A stretch of 48,074 bases of DNA from Paucilactobacillus nenjiangensis (GTDB taxonomy: Bacteria > Bacillota > Bacilli > Lactobacillales > Lactobacillaceae). Positions 7,480 through 16,995 of this stretch are shown here, piece by piece. The stretch's first letter is position 1. Each line of letters opens with the position of its first letter. The notes beneath the pieces were generated by a model. The model was not told the origin of the DNA and did no database searches. It worked only from the letters and a program-made list of their open reading frames with translations. The translations under genes and the position numbers were made by a program. The stretch covers positions 1 through 48,074 of the forward strand of contig NZ_BJEB01000007.1 in assembly GCF_005405445.1 (NCBI RefSeq). The letters run 5' to 3'.

Positions 7480-8046
7480 TTACTTCATCGCTAACTTTAA
7501 TTTTTTTCGACATCGACTTAAGGCGCCATCAATACTACGTTGATCACATTTCAATAGTATTTTAATTTCAGAACGTGTTCGTCCTTTGACAATTAAATCA
7601 AAGACATTTAATTCAAACGGTGAACAATAAGTGAGAAACTCATCAATTTGAGTATGACAAATTGCGCATTCATCTGGTTGAGATCGCGAGTAATCTACCA
7701 ATACTTCATTTTCTTCATCGCTGGTAATAGTTTCGTTTACGTACTCAATCCGCTTTTCACGGCGAATAATGTCAAATGCCCGATTACGTAAACTAATTTT
7801 AAAAAAACTACCGAACGTCGCACCATTATTTTCATCAAATTGTCGGATGACCTTTAAACAAACAATTCGTGCTTCCTGCTCCCAATCTTCACGATCATAC
7901 TGTTTAAAGTAATATTGACGTTGCATCTTATGAACCAATGGTAAATACCTTTTAAATAAAGCTGTAAAACTGATTGAATCTCCTGCGTTAAACCGCGTGA
8001 TTAATTCCGTATCAGATATCAAATGTTTTGCAGTTCCCTCGTACAT
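7480..8046 (-). CDS. sigH: SigH-like (ComX/SigH) sigma-70 family factor
   Basis: This is an alternative sigma factor of the SigH/ComX type. Relatives switch on competence genes in several lactic acid bacteria and sporulation entry in Bacillus. It has 188 residues. A region 2 core (FKQYDREDWEQEARIVCLKVIRQFDENNGATFGSFF) is followed by NRAFDIIRREKR. The C-terminal region-4-like helix-turn-helix reads GRTRSEIKILLKCDQRSIDGALSRCRKKLK. Its position between rlmB and rpmG is exactly that of Bacillus sigH, except that the NYN-nuclease gene yacP is missing. The start ATG follows AGGAGGAAGT. Its regulon is not visible here. Confidence 0.8.
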   Translation of the reverse strand: MYEGTAKHLISDTELITRFNAGDSISFTALFKRYLPLVHKMQRQYYFKQYDREDWEQEARIVCLKVIRQFDENNGATFGSFFKISLRNRAFDIIRREKRIEYVNETITSDEENEVLVDYSRSQPDECAICHTQIDEFLTYCSPFELNVFDLIVKGRTRSEIKILLKCDQRSIDGALSRCRKKLKLAMK

Positions 8047-8190
8047 ACTTCCTCCTGAGGCATAAAAAATTTGTTTTGAATATACCTATCTTTCCTAATA
8101 TACCGAAACCGATTTTTAGCACAAGCGAACATATGTTTATTATTCATAATTCGGACAATATGCACCCTTTTATGAATATTACATGAGCAT

Positions 8191-8229
8191 TAAAAAAATT
8201 CAATGAGCAAAATTTATCATTTGCTCATT
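8191..8229 (-). terminator. Hairpin with T-run upstream of sigH
   Basis: Perfect 9-base arms ATGAGCAAA (8203-8211) and TTTGCTCAT (8220-8228) are followed on the minus strand by TGAATTTTTTT. It lies in the 280-base gap between rlmB and sigH. It could terminate a short sigH-leader or antisense transcript; its role is unclear. Confidence 0.4.
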
Positions 8230-8286
8230 ATAATCCAAGATAGTATTTCAACGCACATAACATTTCATGGCATAACGTAACTGGTA

Positions 8287-8320
8287 TTAAAAAACTATTT
8301 AAGCTTTCACCTAAATAGTT
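8287..8320 (-). terminator. rlmB: Terminator of cysS-mrnC-rlmB
   Basis: On the minus strand AACTATTTA and TTAAATAGTT pair around a 9-base loop, followed by TTTTAA, just after the rlmB stop. Confidence 0.7.
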
Positions 8321-8326
8321 GTCTTT

Positions 8327-9082
8327 CTATAGTTGATGTCTTGAATTAAAACCTTGATAAATTAACAAACTAGCAGCGACACTAGCATTTAATGACTGTA
8401 CGTGTCCAATCATTGGAATGGTCAACATTTCATCAACCGATTTTTTCAATAGTTGTGAAATTCCTTTGCCTTCGTTACCAATGATTAATGCAGATGGTCC
8501 TTTAGCGTCCCAACGACGGTAATCAGTTCCGTTCATGTCAGTCCCAAAAATCCAAACATTGCGTTTTTGTAATTCTTTGACGGTTTGCACTAAGTTAGTG
8601 ACTTGGACTACTGGGACGTGTTCAATTGCCCCAGTCGAGGTTTTCGCCACCACAGAAGTAAGACCAACTGCGCGTCGTTTTGGAATAATAATTCCATGCA
8701 CACCAGCTGCATCAGCAGTTCTCATAATAGAGCCTAAATTATGAGGGTCTTCAATTTCATCTAAAATTAAAAAGAATGGATTTTCATTTGCCTGTTCGGC
8801 CTTATCAAATAAATCATCCAGTTGTGCGTACTGATATGCTGAAATGGCCAGCACTACCCCTTGATGTTTCTGATGGTCAGTCAACAAATCTAGTTTCGAC
8901 TTAGGTACATTTGAAATCACAATGCCTTTTTCACGTGCCAATTTAACGATGTCTTTAATAGTGTCAGACGTTAACGCATCTTGTAAAAATAATTTGTTGA
9001 TTGATTGGTCTGTTTTTAGTGCTTCAGTGACCGCGTGCCGACCAATGATAAAATCCGTTGCTTGTTTTTGTTCTTCGCTCAT
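8327..9082 (-). CDS. rlmB: 23S rRNA (guanosine-2'-O-)-methyltransferase RlmB
   Basis: This is a SpoU/TrmH-family enzyme that 2'-O-methylates a guanosine in the peptidyl-transferase region of 23S rRNA. It has 251 residues. The N-terminal substrate-binding domain starts [11 protein letters not shown]. The SPOUT domain carries [21 protein letters not shown], the [10 protein letters not shown] motif and [19 protein letters not shown], which form the knotted SAM site. Its start overlaps the mrnC stop by 4 bases, so it is translationally coupled and cotranscribed with cysS and mrnC. Identification is secure. Confidence 0.92.
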   Translation of the reverse strand: MSEEQKQATDFIIGRHAVTEALKTDQSINKLFLQDALTSDTIKDIVKLAREKGIVISNVPKSKLDLLTDHQKHQGVVLAISAYQYAQLDDLFDKAEQANENPFFLILDEIEDPHNLGSIMRTADAAGVHGIIIPKRRAVGLTSVVAKTSTGAIEHVPVVQVTNLVQTVKELQKRNVWIFGTDMNGTDYRRWDAKGPSALIIGNEGKGISQLLKKSVDEMLTIPMIGHVQSLNASVAASLLIYQGFNSRHQL

Positions 9083-9483
9083 TCTGTTCTCCCTGCTTCT
9101 ACTTGGTCAATGCACCAGTTGGCAACTTCATCTAATCGTTCCGGCTGATTACTTAATTTCAAATATCCCATCAAAGCTTCAAAGCCGGTTGAAATACGAT
9201 AAGTCAGCACATCTGTATTTTTGGCATGGGTATGACTGTTGGCGTTTCGACCACGTTTAAAGAAATCCCATTCTTCTTTATTGAGTAATTCATCTTGTTG
9301 CATTAAATCGATTAAGGCAGCCTGTGCCTTGGCAGAGACGAAATGCGTGGCTGTGTGATGTAGCTTGGTAGGCTTAGTATAGCCTTTGCTTAATAAATGT
9401 TCTCGAACATATACCTCATAAGCTGCATCCCCTAAGTAAGCCAAGGCAATTCCGTTAACCTGTTGATAATCTACTTTTGACAT
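9079..9483 (-). CDS. mrnC: Mini-ribonuclease III
   Basis: This is an RNase III catalytic domain without a dsRNA-binding domain; relatives mature 23S rRNA ends. It has 134 residues from [27 protein letters not shown], which includes the acidic metal-binding signature. [33 protein letters not shown] is the second family block. ATG 9483 follows AGGAAGGAATAG and lies one base past the cysS stop. The longer open frame upstream overlaps cysS and is not needed. It is tightly coupled with cysS and rlmB, as in Bacillus. Confidence 0.93.
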   Translation of the reverse strand: MSKVDYQQVNGIALAYLGDAAYEVYVREHLLSKGYTKPTKLHHTATHFVSAKAQAALIDLMQQDELLNKEEWDFFKRGRNANSHTHAKNTDVLTYRISTGFEALMGYLKLSNQPERLDEVANWCIDQVEAGRTE

Positions 9484-9484
9484 T

Positions 9485-10891
9485 CTATTCCTTCCTGTAA
9501 CGCGTTCCATTTGGTGTATCTTCAATGATAATTCCTTGATTCTTTAAATCGTCTCGAATTTTATCACTCATCGCAAAGTCTTTATCAAGTCTGGCTTGAT
9601 CACGTTGAGCAATTAGTTCCATAATTTTAGCGTCATCAAGCGTTTCAACACTTAATTCGATGCCAAAGACTGCGACTAACCGTTGTAAAGTCGTCTTTAA
9701 TAAAGTTAAATCATCTTTTAGAACCACTTCACGTTCAGCATAAACATTGCTATACTTCACTAATTCATACACGACTGCAATTCCATTTTGTACATTAAAA
9801 TCATCATCCATCGCTGCCGTGTACCGACTGACGTAATTATCGACTTCCGCTGTTACATCTGTGGACGATCCTGGTTGAGCATCATTTAACCGATAATCTA
9901 AATTTTCAAACGCATTTTGGATATGCGACAAATTATTTTGCGCATCCGCAATATTTAATGGACTATATTGAATTGGCCGACGATATTGGGTAGTTGCCAT
10001 AAAGAAACGCAACACCTGAGGATCCAAATTTTTGATGATATCATGAACCGTCACAAAGTTACCAAGTGATTTACTCATCTTTTCATTGTCTTCACCTACT
10101 GTGACAAATCCATTGTGCATCCAATAGTTAGCAAATTTTTGGCCGGTTCTGGCCTCACTTTGCGCAATTTCGTTTTCATGATGTGGAAATTGTAAATCTT
10201 GACCACCACCATGAATATCAAACGTATCGCCCAAGTACTTGGTAGACATCACGGAACATTCGATATGCCATCCTGGTCGCCCTTTGCCCCATGGTGAATC
10301 CCAATTGATTTCATCGGGTTTAGCGGCTTTCCAGAGCGCAAAATCAATTGGATCTTCTTTTTTTTCAAATTCCTGCGAATCAACATGGCGACTTGCCCCA
10401 ACCTCTAAATCATCAATTGATTGGTCGGATAGTTCACCGTAGTGCTTAAATTTGCGAGCACGATAGTAGACATCCCCCTCAGATTCATAAGCAAAGCCCT
10501 TATCAATTAAATCCGCAATAAATTCAATAATTTCTGGAATGTTTTCTGTCGCGCGTGGATGCATCGTTGCCGGTTCGATATTCACCGCCTCGGTATCTTC
10601 CATAAATGCATTAATAAATTTATCTGCTAATTGTGGAACTGTAATTCCTTGTTCATTCGCTGCTTTGATCATTTTATCATCGACATCGGTAAAGTTAGAC
10701 ACGTAATCAACCGTATAACCACTGAATTCAAAATAGCGCCGAATTGTATCAAAAGCAATTGCGCTCCGGGCATTACCAATGTGAATATAATTGTAGACCG
10801 TCGGACCACACACATACATTTTGACCTGTCCGAGATTTATAGGGACAAATTCTTCTTTTTTTCTTGTTAGAGTATTATAAATTTTTAGCAT
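9485..10891 (-). CDS. cysS: Cysteinyl-tRNA synthetase
   Basis: This class I synthetase charges tRNA-Cys. It has 468 residues. The zinc/active-site start is [19 protein letters not shown] (HIGH form HIGN), the Cys/His metal site includes [20 protein letters not shown], and the KMSKS loop reads KMSKSLGNF. The start ATG follows AAGGGGTAAAATGC. It is the first gene of cysS-mrnC-rlmB. No T-box leader (TGGNACCGCG) is seen upstream, although cysS is often T-box controlled in Firmicutes. The cysE gene that separates gltX and cysS in Bacillus is replaced by a small RNA candidate and a VanX-like gene. Confidence 0.96.
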   Translation of the reverse strand: MLKIYNTLTRKKEEFVPINLGQVKMYVCGPTVYNYIHIGNARSAIAFDTIRRYFEFSGYTVDYVSNFTDVDDKMIKAANEQGITVPQLADKFINAFMEDTEAVNIEPATMHPRATENIPEIIEFIADLIDKGFAYESEGDVYYRARKFKHYGELSDQSIDDLEVGASRHVDSQEFEKKEDPIDFALWKAAKPDEINWDSPWGKGRPGWHIECSVMSTKYLGDTFDIHGGGQDLQFPHHENEIAQSEARTGQKFANYWMHNGFVTVGEDNEKMSKSLGNFVTVHDIIKNLDPQVLRFFMATTQYRRPIQYSPLNIADAQNNLSHIQNAFENLDYRLNDAQPGSSTDVTAEVDNYVSRYTAAMDDDFNVQNGIAVVYELVKYSNVYAEREVVLKDDLTLLKTTLQRLVAVFGIELSVETLDDAKIMELIAQRDQARLDKDFAMSDKIRDDLKNQGIIIEDTPNGTRYRKE

Positions 10892-11017
10892 GCATTTTAC
10901 CCCTTAAACGTTGTTAGTAATAGTATTTTACCACACTCCGAATTAGATACAAAAAAATGAATTTAAAAAAAAAAATTGAACTTTTTTGCAAAAAATCACA
11001 CATTTTTCACAAATACA

Positions 11018-11174
11018 TGTTATTATATATCTTGTAGTTAGGAAGAAGAAATTATTTCCGACTGCAAACCTATATTTTTCAATTACTCCTCCCAATAGTA
11101 ACCGAAAAATAGTTACGAAATCCCCCAAGATTTTCGTAATACTCCTCAAAAGATGGCTCCCGCCATCTTTTTTT
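11018..11174 (+). ncRNA. Candidate small RNA with anti-Shine-Dalgarno motifs
   Basis: An extended -10 (TG-T-TATTAT, 11018-11026) would start a transcript near 11033. The roughly 140-base RNA would hold a 5' stem (GGAA/TTTCC, 11041-11059), an unpaired ACTCCTCCC (about 11085-11093), a TTACGAAA/TTTTCGTAA hairpin (11113-11139) and ACTCCTC (11140-11146). It ends in a textbook terminator, AGATGGC/GCCATCT plus eight T (about 11151-11172). The CTCCTCC motifs are complementary to ribosome binding sites, as in streptococcal csRNAs. It could instead be an attenuated leader of the downstream dipeptidase. A 68-codon frame on the other strand is not convincing. Confidence 0.5.
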
Positions 11175-11217
11175 ATACACTTTTTTATTGAAAGCCATTA
11201 CGTACGAGGTATACGAC

Positions 11218-11766
11218 ATGAACAATGAATTTATAGATATTCAACAACTTGATCCCGAAATCTATGTTGATTTAAAATATGCGACTAAAGATAATTTTAC
11301 AAAACAAATAATTTACGATTTTTCAACTGCAATTGCTAGAACTCAAACGGCCGAAAAATTAGCCGTTGCTAGTGAGCTTGTGAAAAAATCTGGTTTCCGA
11401 TTAAAAGTCTGGGATGCTTATCGGCCGGTGACGGCGCAAAAGAAGTTATTTGACATTTATCCGGATCCACAATGGGTCTTACCACCAAATCCTAATGCCA
11501 GTCATCAAAAGGGTGTGACCTTTGATTTAACCCTCTGTGAGCCAGATGGAACCAACCTACCGATGCAAAGTGCATTCGATGAATTTGGTCCTAAAGCCAA
11601 GCGCAGTTATCGTCGCAAACCATACCAGGAACATAATTATCAAATTCTGAATCAAGCCATGCTGGCAGCTGGCTTTGTTGGTTATATTGATGAATGGTGG
11701 GATTATCGCGACAGTGAGATGGATAACATTTCACCTGCCTCAGCTAACCCGAATGATTTTAAATAA
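11218..11766 (+). CDS. VanX-like D-Ala-D-Ala dipeptidase (M15D), variant metal site
   Basis: This peptidase M15D family protein has 182 residues. VanX-type enzymes hydrolyse D-Ala-D-Ala in the cytoplasm; non-resistance relatives recycle or remodel peptidoglycan. The substrate-site Arg lies in VWDAYRP (R69). The HxxGxxxD zinc motif reads SHQKGVTFDLTL (H96, D103), spaced as in VanX. The catalytic Glu is E159 in DEWWDYRD, but the residue that should be the third zinc-ligand His is Asp (D162). Activity is therefore uncertain. ATG 11218 follows GAGGTATACGAC; a TTG 30 bases upstream lacks a site. It sits inside the conserved gltX-cysS block and behind an intrinsic terminator. Confidence 0.75.
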   Translation: MNNEFIDIQQLDPEIYVDLKYATKDNFTKQIIYDFSTAIARTQTAEKLAVASELVKKSGFRLKVWDAYRPVTAQKKLFDIYPDPQWVLPPNPNASHQKGVTFDLTLCEPDGTNLPMQSAFDEFGPKAKRSYRRKPYQEHNYQILNQAMLAAGFVGYIDEWWDYRDSEMDNISPASANPNDFK

Positions 11767-11783
11767 ATATAAATATGTGCACC

Positions 11784-11824
11784 AAAAAACGGATAAAAGC
11801 CAGTTGGTTTTTATCCGTTTTTTT
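11784..11824. terminator. Bidirectional terminator
   Basis: Arms AAAAACGGATAAAA and TTTTATCCGTTTTT pair perfectly, with A and T runs on both flanks, between the convergent dipeptidase and gltX genes. Confidence 0.88.
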
Positions 11825-11830
11825 ATCTTG

Positions 11831-13318
11831 TTAACTTAATTCATTAATCATTTCGTCAAGATTCTTAATTGATTGTTCATAACCAATTAATTCAATTGAT
11901 TCAGGCAGTTCTGGGCCATGCATCTCATGCGTAATTGCAATTCGAATTGGCATCCATAACTTGCGACCCTTAATCTTGGTATCCTTTTGAATACTCTTGA
12001 TTGTCTTTAAGACTTTGACTGTATTCAAGTAATCAACGTCCGCAATACGAGCACGGAATTCTTTCAAGACAGTCAAAGCATCGTCTTCAGCTAATTCAGC
12101 ACGCGCTTCATCATTAATATCTGCAGGGCCATGGAAAAATGGCTTAGCAAATGGTAAGATTTCGGCTGCGTAACTGATTTCACGCTTGAACAAGCTCACT
12201 AACTTACGAGTCCATTCCATCTTCATTGGATCAGCATGTTTTTCAAGCAACCCTGCTTCAATTAATTGAGGCAGTGCTAAATCAAAGACTGCATCTTCAT
12301 CCGCATTCTTCATGTATTGGTTATTAACCCATTCAAGTTTCTTTCCATCAAATGCAGCAGGTGATTTGCTTAAACGTTTTTCATCATACATTTTAATAAA
12401 TTCTTGACGAGTAAAGATTTCATCTTCACCAACTGGTGACCACCCAAGCAAAATAATGAAGTTTAACATGGCTTCAGGTAGGTACCCCAATTCACGATAT
12501 TGTTCAATAAATTGAAGCACTGATTCGTCACGTTTGCTTAACTTTTTACCTGTTTCAGAGTTAATAATTAAACTCATATGACCAAATTGTGGTGCTTCCC
12601 AACCAAAGGCTTCATAAATCATCAATTGCTTAGGCGTATTAGCCACGTGGTCATCCCCACGGAAAACATGAGAAATTTCCATGAGGTGATCATCAATCAC
12701 AACAGCAAAGTTATACGTTGGCATGCCGTCACGCTTTTGAATGACGAAATCGCCACCGATAGTCTTTGATTCAAACGATACATCACCTTTAACCAAATCA
12801 GTCCAGGCATAAGTAGCCCCTTCAGGCACGCGGAAACGAACAACTGGTTCCAGTCCGTTAGCTTCAGCATCAGCCTGTACTTGGGCGATTTGCTTGTCAT
12901 CCATGCCAGCATATTCATAAACGTAATGAGGCATTTCCTTGCGAGCTTTTTGAGCTTCACGATCAGCTTCTAGTTCATCTTCCGTCCGATATGACTTGTA
13001 AGCTAAACCTTTTTCCAGCAGTTGATTAATGTAATCTACATAAATATCTTTACGTTCAGATTGACGATATGGTCCAAAATCTCCACCTACATCAGGACCT
13101 TCATCCCAATCTAAGCCCAACCATTTTAGATTATCTAATTGGCTGCGTTCACCATCATCGATGTTCCGTTTAGTGTCGGTATCTTCAATCCGTATGATGA
13201 ACTTTCCTTTATTGTGTCGTGCGTACAAATAATTAAATAGTGCTGTACGCGCATTTCCAATATGCAAGTGTCCAGTTGGACTTGGTGCGTATCGTACTCG
13301 GATTTTGCTTTTAGCCAA
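11831..13318 (-). CDS. gltX: Glutamyl-tRNA synthetase
   Basis: This class I synthetase charges tRNA-Glu, and in Firmicutes usually mischarges tRNA-Gln for amidation. It has 495 residues. The HIGH motif is in [20 protein letters not shown] and the KMSKS-equivalent is KKLSKRDES. The Rossmann core includes [23 protein letters not shown]. The start is TTG 13318 with GAGGCG upstream. A promoter (TTGAAA, 16-base spacer, TACTAT) lies in the gap to the PIN/TRAM gene. Identification is certain. Confidence 0.96.
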   Translation of the reverse strand: MAKSKIRVRYAPSPTGHLHIGNARTALFNYLYARHNKGKFIIRIEDTDTKRNIDDGERSQLDNLKWLGLDWDEGPDVGGDFGPYRQSERKDIYVDYINQLLEKGLAYKSYRTEDELEADREAQKARKEMPHYVYEYAGMDDKQIAQVQADAEANGLEPVVRFRVPEGATYAWTDLVKGDVSFESKTIGGDFVIQKRDGMPTYNFAVVIDDHLMEISHVFRGDDHVANTPKQLMIYEAFGWEAPQFGHMSLIINSETGKKLSKRDESVLQFIEQYRELGYLPEAMLNFIILLGWSPVGEDEIFTRQEFIKMYDEKRLSKSPAAFDGKKLEWVNNQYMKNADEDAVFDLALPQLIEAGLLEKHADPMKMEWTRKLVSLFKREISYAAEILPFAKPFFHGPADINDEARAELAEDDALTVLKEFRARIADVDYLNTVKVLKTIKSIQKDTKIKGRKLWMPIRIAITHEMHGPELPESIELIGYEQSIKNLDEMINELS

Positions 13319-13343
13319 AATATTACGCCTCTTTCATGTATTG

Positions 13344-13371
13344 ATAGTAAATGACTATCTACTTTTTTCAA
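13344..13371 (-). promoter_or_regulatory. gltX: Promoter of gltX
   Basis: On the minus strand there is a -35 TTGAAA (13366-13371), a 16-base spacer and -10 TACTAT (13344-13349), about 25 bases before the TTG start. Confidence 0.6.
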
Positions 13372-13409
13372 ACCATCTATTAGTTTACAAGTCTCAGAAA
13401 AAAAATCAA

Positions 13410-14552
13410 TTATCTACTGTTATTTTTTGAATCTGTATGTTTATCGTTGATATTCTTGGTTGAATGCACTGGACGAGCAAAAATCATCCGACCGGAATCA
13501 GTTTGCAAAGCACTAGTTACTTCAACTTCGATATGATCATTTAAATAATAGCGACCATCTTCAACCACAACCATTGTCCCATCATCTAAATAGGCAACTC
13601 CTTGTTGTCGTTCAGTCCCATTTTTAACAACCATGACATTAAGTTTTTCACCAGGTAAGACCCGTGCCTTCAATGATGAAGTCAATTCGTTGATGTTCAT
13701 CACTTGGACATTTTGGAATTGAATTACTTTATTCAAGTTATAGTCATTGGTCACGATGACGCCATCGACTTCCTTAGCTAAACGAATTAACTTGCTATCT
13801 ACTTCAGGAATGTCTTCAAAATCACCTTCATACATTTCAATTGGGACGATTTTTTCGCTTTGCAGTTTGTTTAAAATGTCCAATCCACGGCGACCACGAA
13901 CCCGTTTAATACTATCGCTAGAATCCGCGATATATTGCAATTCGTACAAGACAAAATTAGGAACTAATAAAGTTCCTTCAATGAAACCTGTTTTGACAAT
14001 GTCATAGATTCGACCGTCAATCAAAATATTAGTATCCAAAATTTTGTAGTGATGATAGTTAGCATCTTGTTTGGATAAAACACTGCCAGATTCACCATCA
14101 GTTTCTGGGGTTCCCTTTGAACGCCGTGACTGCATTAACGCACGCCAATCATCTAATCGAGTAGTTCCAATTCGAAAACCTAAGTACCCGAATGTAACCA
14201 TTAAGATAATCGGAACAACGTTGTTCAACACTGGCACGTGTGAATTCCACAAGGGTGTCGATACAAGGACCGCTAAAACCAGTCCAATAATCGTTAGAAA
14301 ACTCCCAAATAACAAGTACACAGGACTTTGCTTGGTTAAATAGTTTTCCGTACGATTTACCAATCGTTCAATATATCCCCCAAGTGGTAATGACAGCAAC
14401 CAAAAAATAATTGCACCAATCAAGATATCGCTAAATAATAACCCAATTCCGGGTAAAGTGACTCCTGTCATATTCCAAAACATTGGTAAGTAGTAAAAGC
14501 CTAACGCAGCTCCAACAACAACGAATAATGATCTAATAATATGTTTTCTCAT
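13410..14552 (-). CDS. PIN/TRAM domain membrane protein (YacL-like)
   Basis: This 380-residue protein has about four N-terminal transmembrane helices (roughly 6-26, 41-60, 78-98 and 111-131). A cytoplasmic PIN nuclease-like domain begins at ILDTNILIDGRIYD (D173) with further acidic residues in SKLIRLAKEVDGVIVTNDYNLNK. A C-terminal TRAM RNA-binding domain spans about residues 295-360. The family is universal in Firmicutes next to radA, but its substrate is not established. The start ATG follows GGGAGGTG. It lies 26 bases after radA and is likely cotranscribed with dut-radA. Confidence 0.9.
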   Translation of the reverse strand: MRKHIIRSLFVVVGAALGFYYLPMFWNMTGVTLPGIGLLFSDILIGAIIFWLLSLPLGGYIERLVNRTENYLTKQSPVYLLFGSFLTIIGLVLAVLVSTPLWNSHVPVLNNVVPIILMVTFGYLGFRIGTTRLDDWRALMQSRRSKGTPETDGESGSVLSKQDANYHHYKILDTNILIDGRIYDIVKTGFIEGTLLVPNFVLYELQYIADSSDSIKRVRGRRGLDILNKLQSEKIVPIEMYEGDFEDIPEVDSKLIRLAKEVDGVIVTNDYNLNKVIQFQNVQVMNINELTSSLKARVLPGEKLNVMVVKNGTERQQGVAYLDDGTMVVVEDGRYYLNDHIEVEVTSALQTDSGRMIFARPVHSTKNINDKHTDSKNNSR

Positions 14553-14578
14553 AATTTAATTACACCTCCCTTCTTCAG

Positions 14579-15949
14579 TTAGTCTAACGCAAGTTTAAGT
14601 GATTCGACAAGTGTAGCTACACCAATCACTTGGATTCCCTTAGGTGGCGTCCAACCTTGTAAATTATTCTTAGGGACAAAAATCCGTTTAAAGCCTAATT
14701 TACGGGCTTCTGCCACCCGTTCTTCAATGCGATTAACACGGCGAATTTCACCAGTTAAACCGACTTCACCGACGAATGCATCTGTAGGCCGTGTTCCTTT
14801 GTCTCGGTAACTTGAGGCAATACTCATCGAAATAGCCAAATCTATCGCTGGTTCATCTAATTTGACACCACCAGCCGCTTTTAAATAGGCATCCTGATTT
14901 TGAAGCATCAAATTCGCCCGTTTCTCAAGCACTGCCATTAAAAGGGAAACTCGGTTTCGATTTAAGTCACTCGCTGTCCGTTGGGCATTGCCAAAGACAG
15001 TCGGTGTAACTAGCGCCTGAATTTCTACTAAAATTGGACGCGTTCCTTCCATAGAAACCACGATGGCTGATCCAGTTGCATCCTTCAGCCGTTCTTCCAA
15101 AAACATCTCAGATGGATTTGACACTTCGTACAATCCACCATTTTGCATTTCAAAAATGCCCAACTCATTTGTGGAACCAAAGCGATTCTTGACCGAGCGT
15201 AAAATTCGATAGGCATGGTGTAAATCGCCCTCAAAATAAAGCACTGTATCAACCATATGTTCCAAAATTTTAGGCCCCGCAATGGCGCCACCTTTGGTCA
15301 CATGGCCAACGATAAAGATCGTAATATTATTGCTTTTACCAATTTGCATCAGTTCTGCGGTGACTTCGCGAATTTGGGCCACACTCCCAATCGCCGAAGT
15401 TACATCTGGTTCCATCATTGTCTGGACAGAATCAATAATGACATAATCTGGTTTCATTGTTTCAATGGTGGCGCGGATACTAGCCATATCAGTTTCCGGA
15501 TAAATGTAAAATTGATCTCCGGTTACGTCTAAACGTTCCGCACGCATTTTAATTTGGTTGGCACTTTCTTCACCAGAAACATACAGCACTGTGCCACCCG
15601 TTTGGTTTAATTGTCCTGATACTTGTAAGAGGAGCGTTGATTTCCCAATCCCAGGATCTCCACCAATCAAAATCAAAGAACCAGGGACAATTCCGCCACC
15701 CAAGACGCGATTCAGTTCCGGCATTTTAGTCTGTACTCGTGGTGTATCTTCTGAATGAATGTCACTAATCCGTGTTGGTTTAGTTTTATTCCCATCAATG
15801 GTAATTCGGGAGCGGCTTTGGGCCGATTCTGGTTGCACCTTTTCTTCCACTAACGTGTTCCATTCACCACAATTAGGACACCGCCCTAAAAATCTGGGAG
15901 AACTATATCCACAATTTGAACATACATAGACTGTTTTTGCTTTAGCCAT
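14579..15949 (-). CDS. radA: DNA repair protein RadA
   Basis: RadA is a RecA-like ATPase/helicase that promotes branch migration in recombination and transformation. It has 456 residues from [10 protein letters not shown]. An N-terminal zinc finger uses C10, C13, C24 and C27. Walker A is [12 protein letters not shown], and the RadA-specific KNRFG motif is present ([13 protein letters not shown]). The Lon-like C-terminal domain starts at about residue 300. ATG 15949 follows GGAGGTGGAGGAG; the 27 upstream codons overlap dut and are not RadA-like. It is cotranscribed with dut. Confidence 0.96.
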   Translation of the reverse strand: MAKAKTVYVCSNCGYSSPRFLGRCPNCGEWNTLVEEKVQPESAQSRSRITIDGNKTKPTRISDIHSEDTPRVQTKMPELNRVLGGGIVPGSLILIGGDPGIGKSTLLLQVSGQLNQTGGTVLYVSGEESANQIKMRAERLDVTGDQFYIYPETDMASIRATIETMKPDYVIIDSVQTMMEPDVTSAIGSVAQIREVTAELMQIGKSNNITIFIVGHVTKGGAIAGPKILEHMVDTVLYFEGDLHHAYRILRSVKNRFGSTNELGIFEMQNGGLYEVSNPSEMFLEERLKDATGSAIVVSMEGTRPILVEIQALVTPTVFGNAQRTASDLNRNRVSLLMAVLEKRANLMLQNQDAYLKAAGGVKLDEPAIDLAISMSIASSYRDKGTRPTDAFVGEVGLTGEIRRVNRIEERVAEARKLGFKRIFVPKNNLQGWTPPKGIQVIGVATLVESLKLALD

Positions 15950-15971
15950 TAATACTCCTCCACCTCCTAAA

Positions 15972-16508
15972 TTATTTCTTGGTTGATCCAAAGCCACCAG
16001 TGCGGTCGCTTTGAGGTTGTTCTTCATCATCAGCCGTCAAGAATGGCATAAAGATTCCTTGACCGATTCGTTCACCTTTTTTAATCACTAAATCCTTCAC
16101 GCCATAATTAATTAATTGGAAAAATATTTCACCCTCATTACCTTCATTGTCGAAGTAATCAGCATCCACGATTCCAACCCCATTTGGTAAAATTAACCGA
16201 CGTTTTAACGGCCCACTCGAGCGGTTTACCAGCATTAAAAATTCACTTTCTGGCATGTAGGCTTTAATACCAGTTGGTACTAAAACTGGCTTCAATGCAT
16301 TATTAGCATCTAAATAATCGTCATCTGACAGCTCAATGTTGTGCAATAAGCCCTTAATGATTTTAACAAATTTTAATTTCCAAATTGAAGGTAACACGAA
16401 ATCTTCTGAGCTTTCAAAATCATACCCAGCGGCTTGTCGAGTCTGGCGCTTTGGCAAATTGATATTTTGATCTGCTTTTTTTGATACTACTTGAAATCCC
16501 CGTAACAT
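15972..16508 (-). CDS. dut: dUTP diphosphatase (trimeric dUTPase family)
   Basis: The enzyme hydrolyses dUTP to dUMP and keeps uracil out of DNA. It has 178 residues. The family motifs are in order: AGYDF, NRSSG, the catalytic [31 protein letters not shown] and the C-terminal RTGGFGST. It is longer than the usual 145-150 residues because of an insertion of about 30 residues after motif I, a form seen in lactobacilli. ATG 16508 follows GAGGTG; a GTG 9 bases upstream is too close. A -10 TATAAT lies at 16540-16545. Confidence 0.92.
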   Translation of the reverse strand: MLRGFQVVSKKADQNINLPKRQTRQAAGYDFESSEDFVLPSIWKLKFVKIIKGLLHNIELSDDDYLDANNALKPVLVPTGIKAYMPESEFLMLVNRSSGPLKRRLILPNGVGIVDADYFDNEGNEGEIFFQLINYGVKDLVIKKGERIGQGIFMPFLTADDEEQPQSDRTGGFGSTKK

Positions 16509-16586
16509 ATAATTCACCTCATCTGTTATTTACCTTTTAATTATAAGATATGGCAAAATATATTGATACTACTTTATCGGCTTGAA

Positions 16587-16615
16587 TTGACAATCGTGTG
16601 TATTATCGTTTAAAT
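16587..16615 (+). promoter_or_regulatory. Promoter of the small acetyltransferase gene
   Basis: There is a perfect -35 TTGACA (16587-16592), a 17-base spacer and TTAAAT (16610-16615), about 30 bases before the ATG. Confidence 0.6.
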
Positions 16616-16646
16616 TTTAATTAACCTCTCAGAAAGTTGGCTTTTC

Positions 16647-16931
16647 ATGACATATAATTACACCTCAGATCATCTAATTCTTAGTGACACCAATTATCCA
16701 ATTATTGGCGAAATTTATTTTCCTTCGATTGCCACAGATAATTCAATTGCGGTCTTAGAACACGTTTTTGTGCACCCAGATTTTGACGCGACTGAAATTG
16801 GTGCTCAACTAATTGCTGAATTTGTCAGTTATGCTACCCAAAATCAGCTCACCATCAAATTATTAGACCCTTGGACAAAAACTGAATTTGCCAAACACCC
16901 TAGTTATCAAAAAATACTAGTGAATGAGTAA
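16647..16931 (+). CDS. Small GNAT-like N-acetyltransferase (YjdJ type)
   Basis: This 94-residue protein matches the short GNAT family seen in YjdJ/Gtn1-like proteins. It has a beta strand ending GEIYFP, the strand VLEHVFVHPDFDATEIGAQLIAEFVSYA with an acetyl-CoA-binding loop in degenerate form, and a C-terminal KTEFAKHPSYQKIL that resembles the family PWVxxxFxxxPEY block. The acetyl acceptor is unknown. Its own promoter precedes it, but the ribosome binding site is weak. It stands alone, divergent from dut and upstream of pepC. Confidence 0.75.
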   Translation: MTYNYTSDHLILSDTNYPIIGEIYFPSIATDNSIAVLEHVFVHPDFDATEIGAQLIAEFVSYATQNQLTIKLLDPWTKTEFAKHPSYQKILVNE

Positions 16932-16995
16932 AAAGGACGCAGTTTTAACCTACTTGCGCTACAATTAAAGATATACATTAAAGGAGAGTGACTTC

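Noticed and set aside
10892-11017. T-box leader for cysS
   Set aside because: No TGGNACCGCG-type antiterminator motif on the minus strand.
10943-11149. 68-codon open frame on the minus strand over the small RNA candidate
   Set aside because: It lacks a clear start with a spaced ribosome binding site, is hydrophobic and repetitive in Phe/Ile/Cys, and overlaps promoter and terminator signals better explained on the plus strand.
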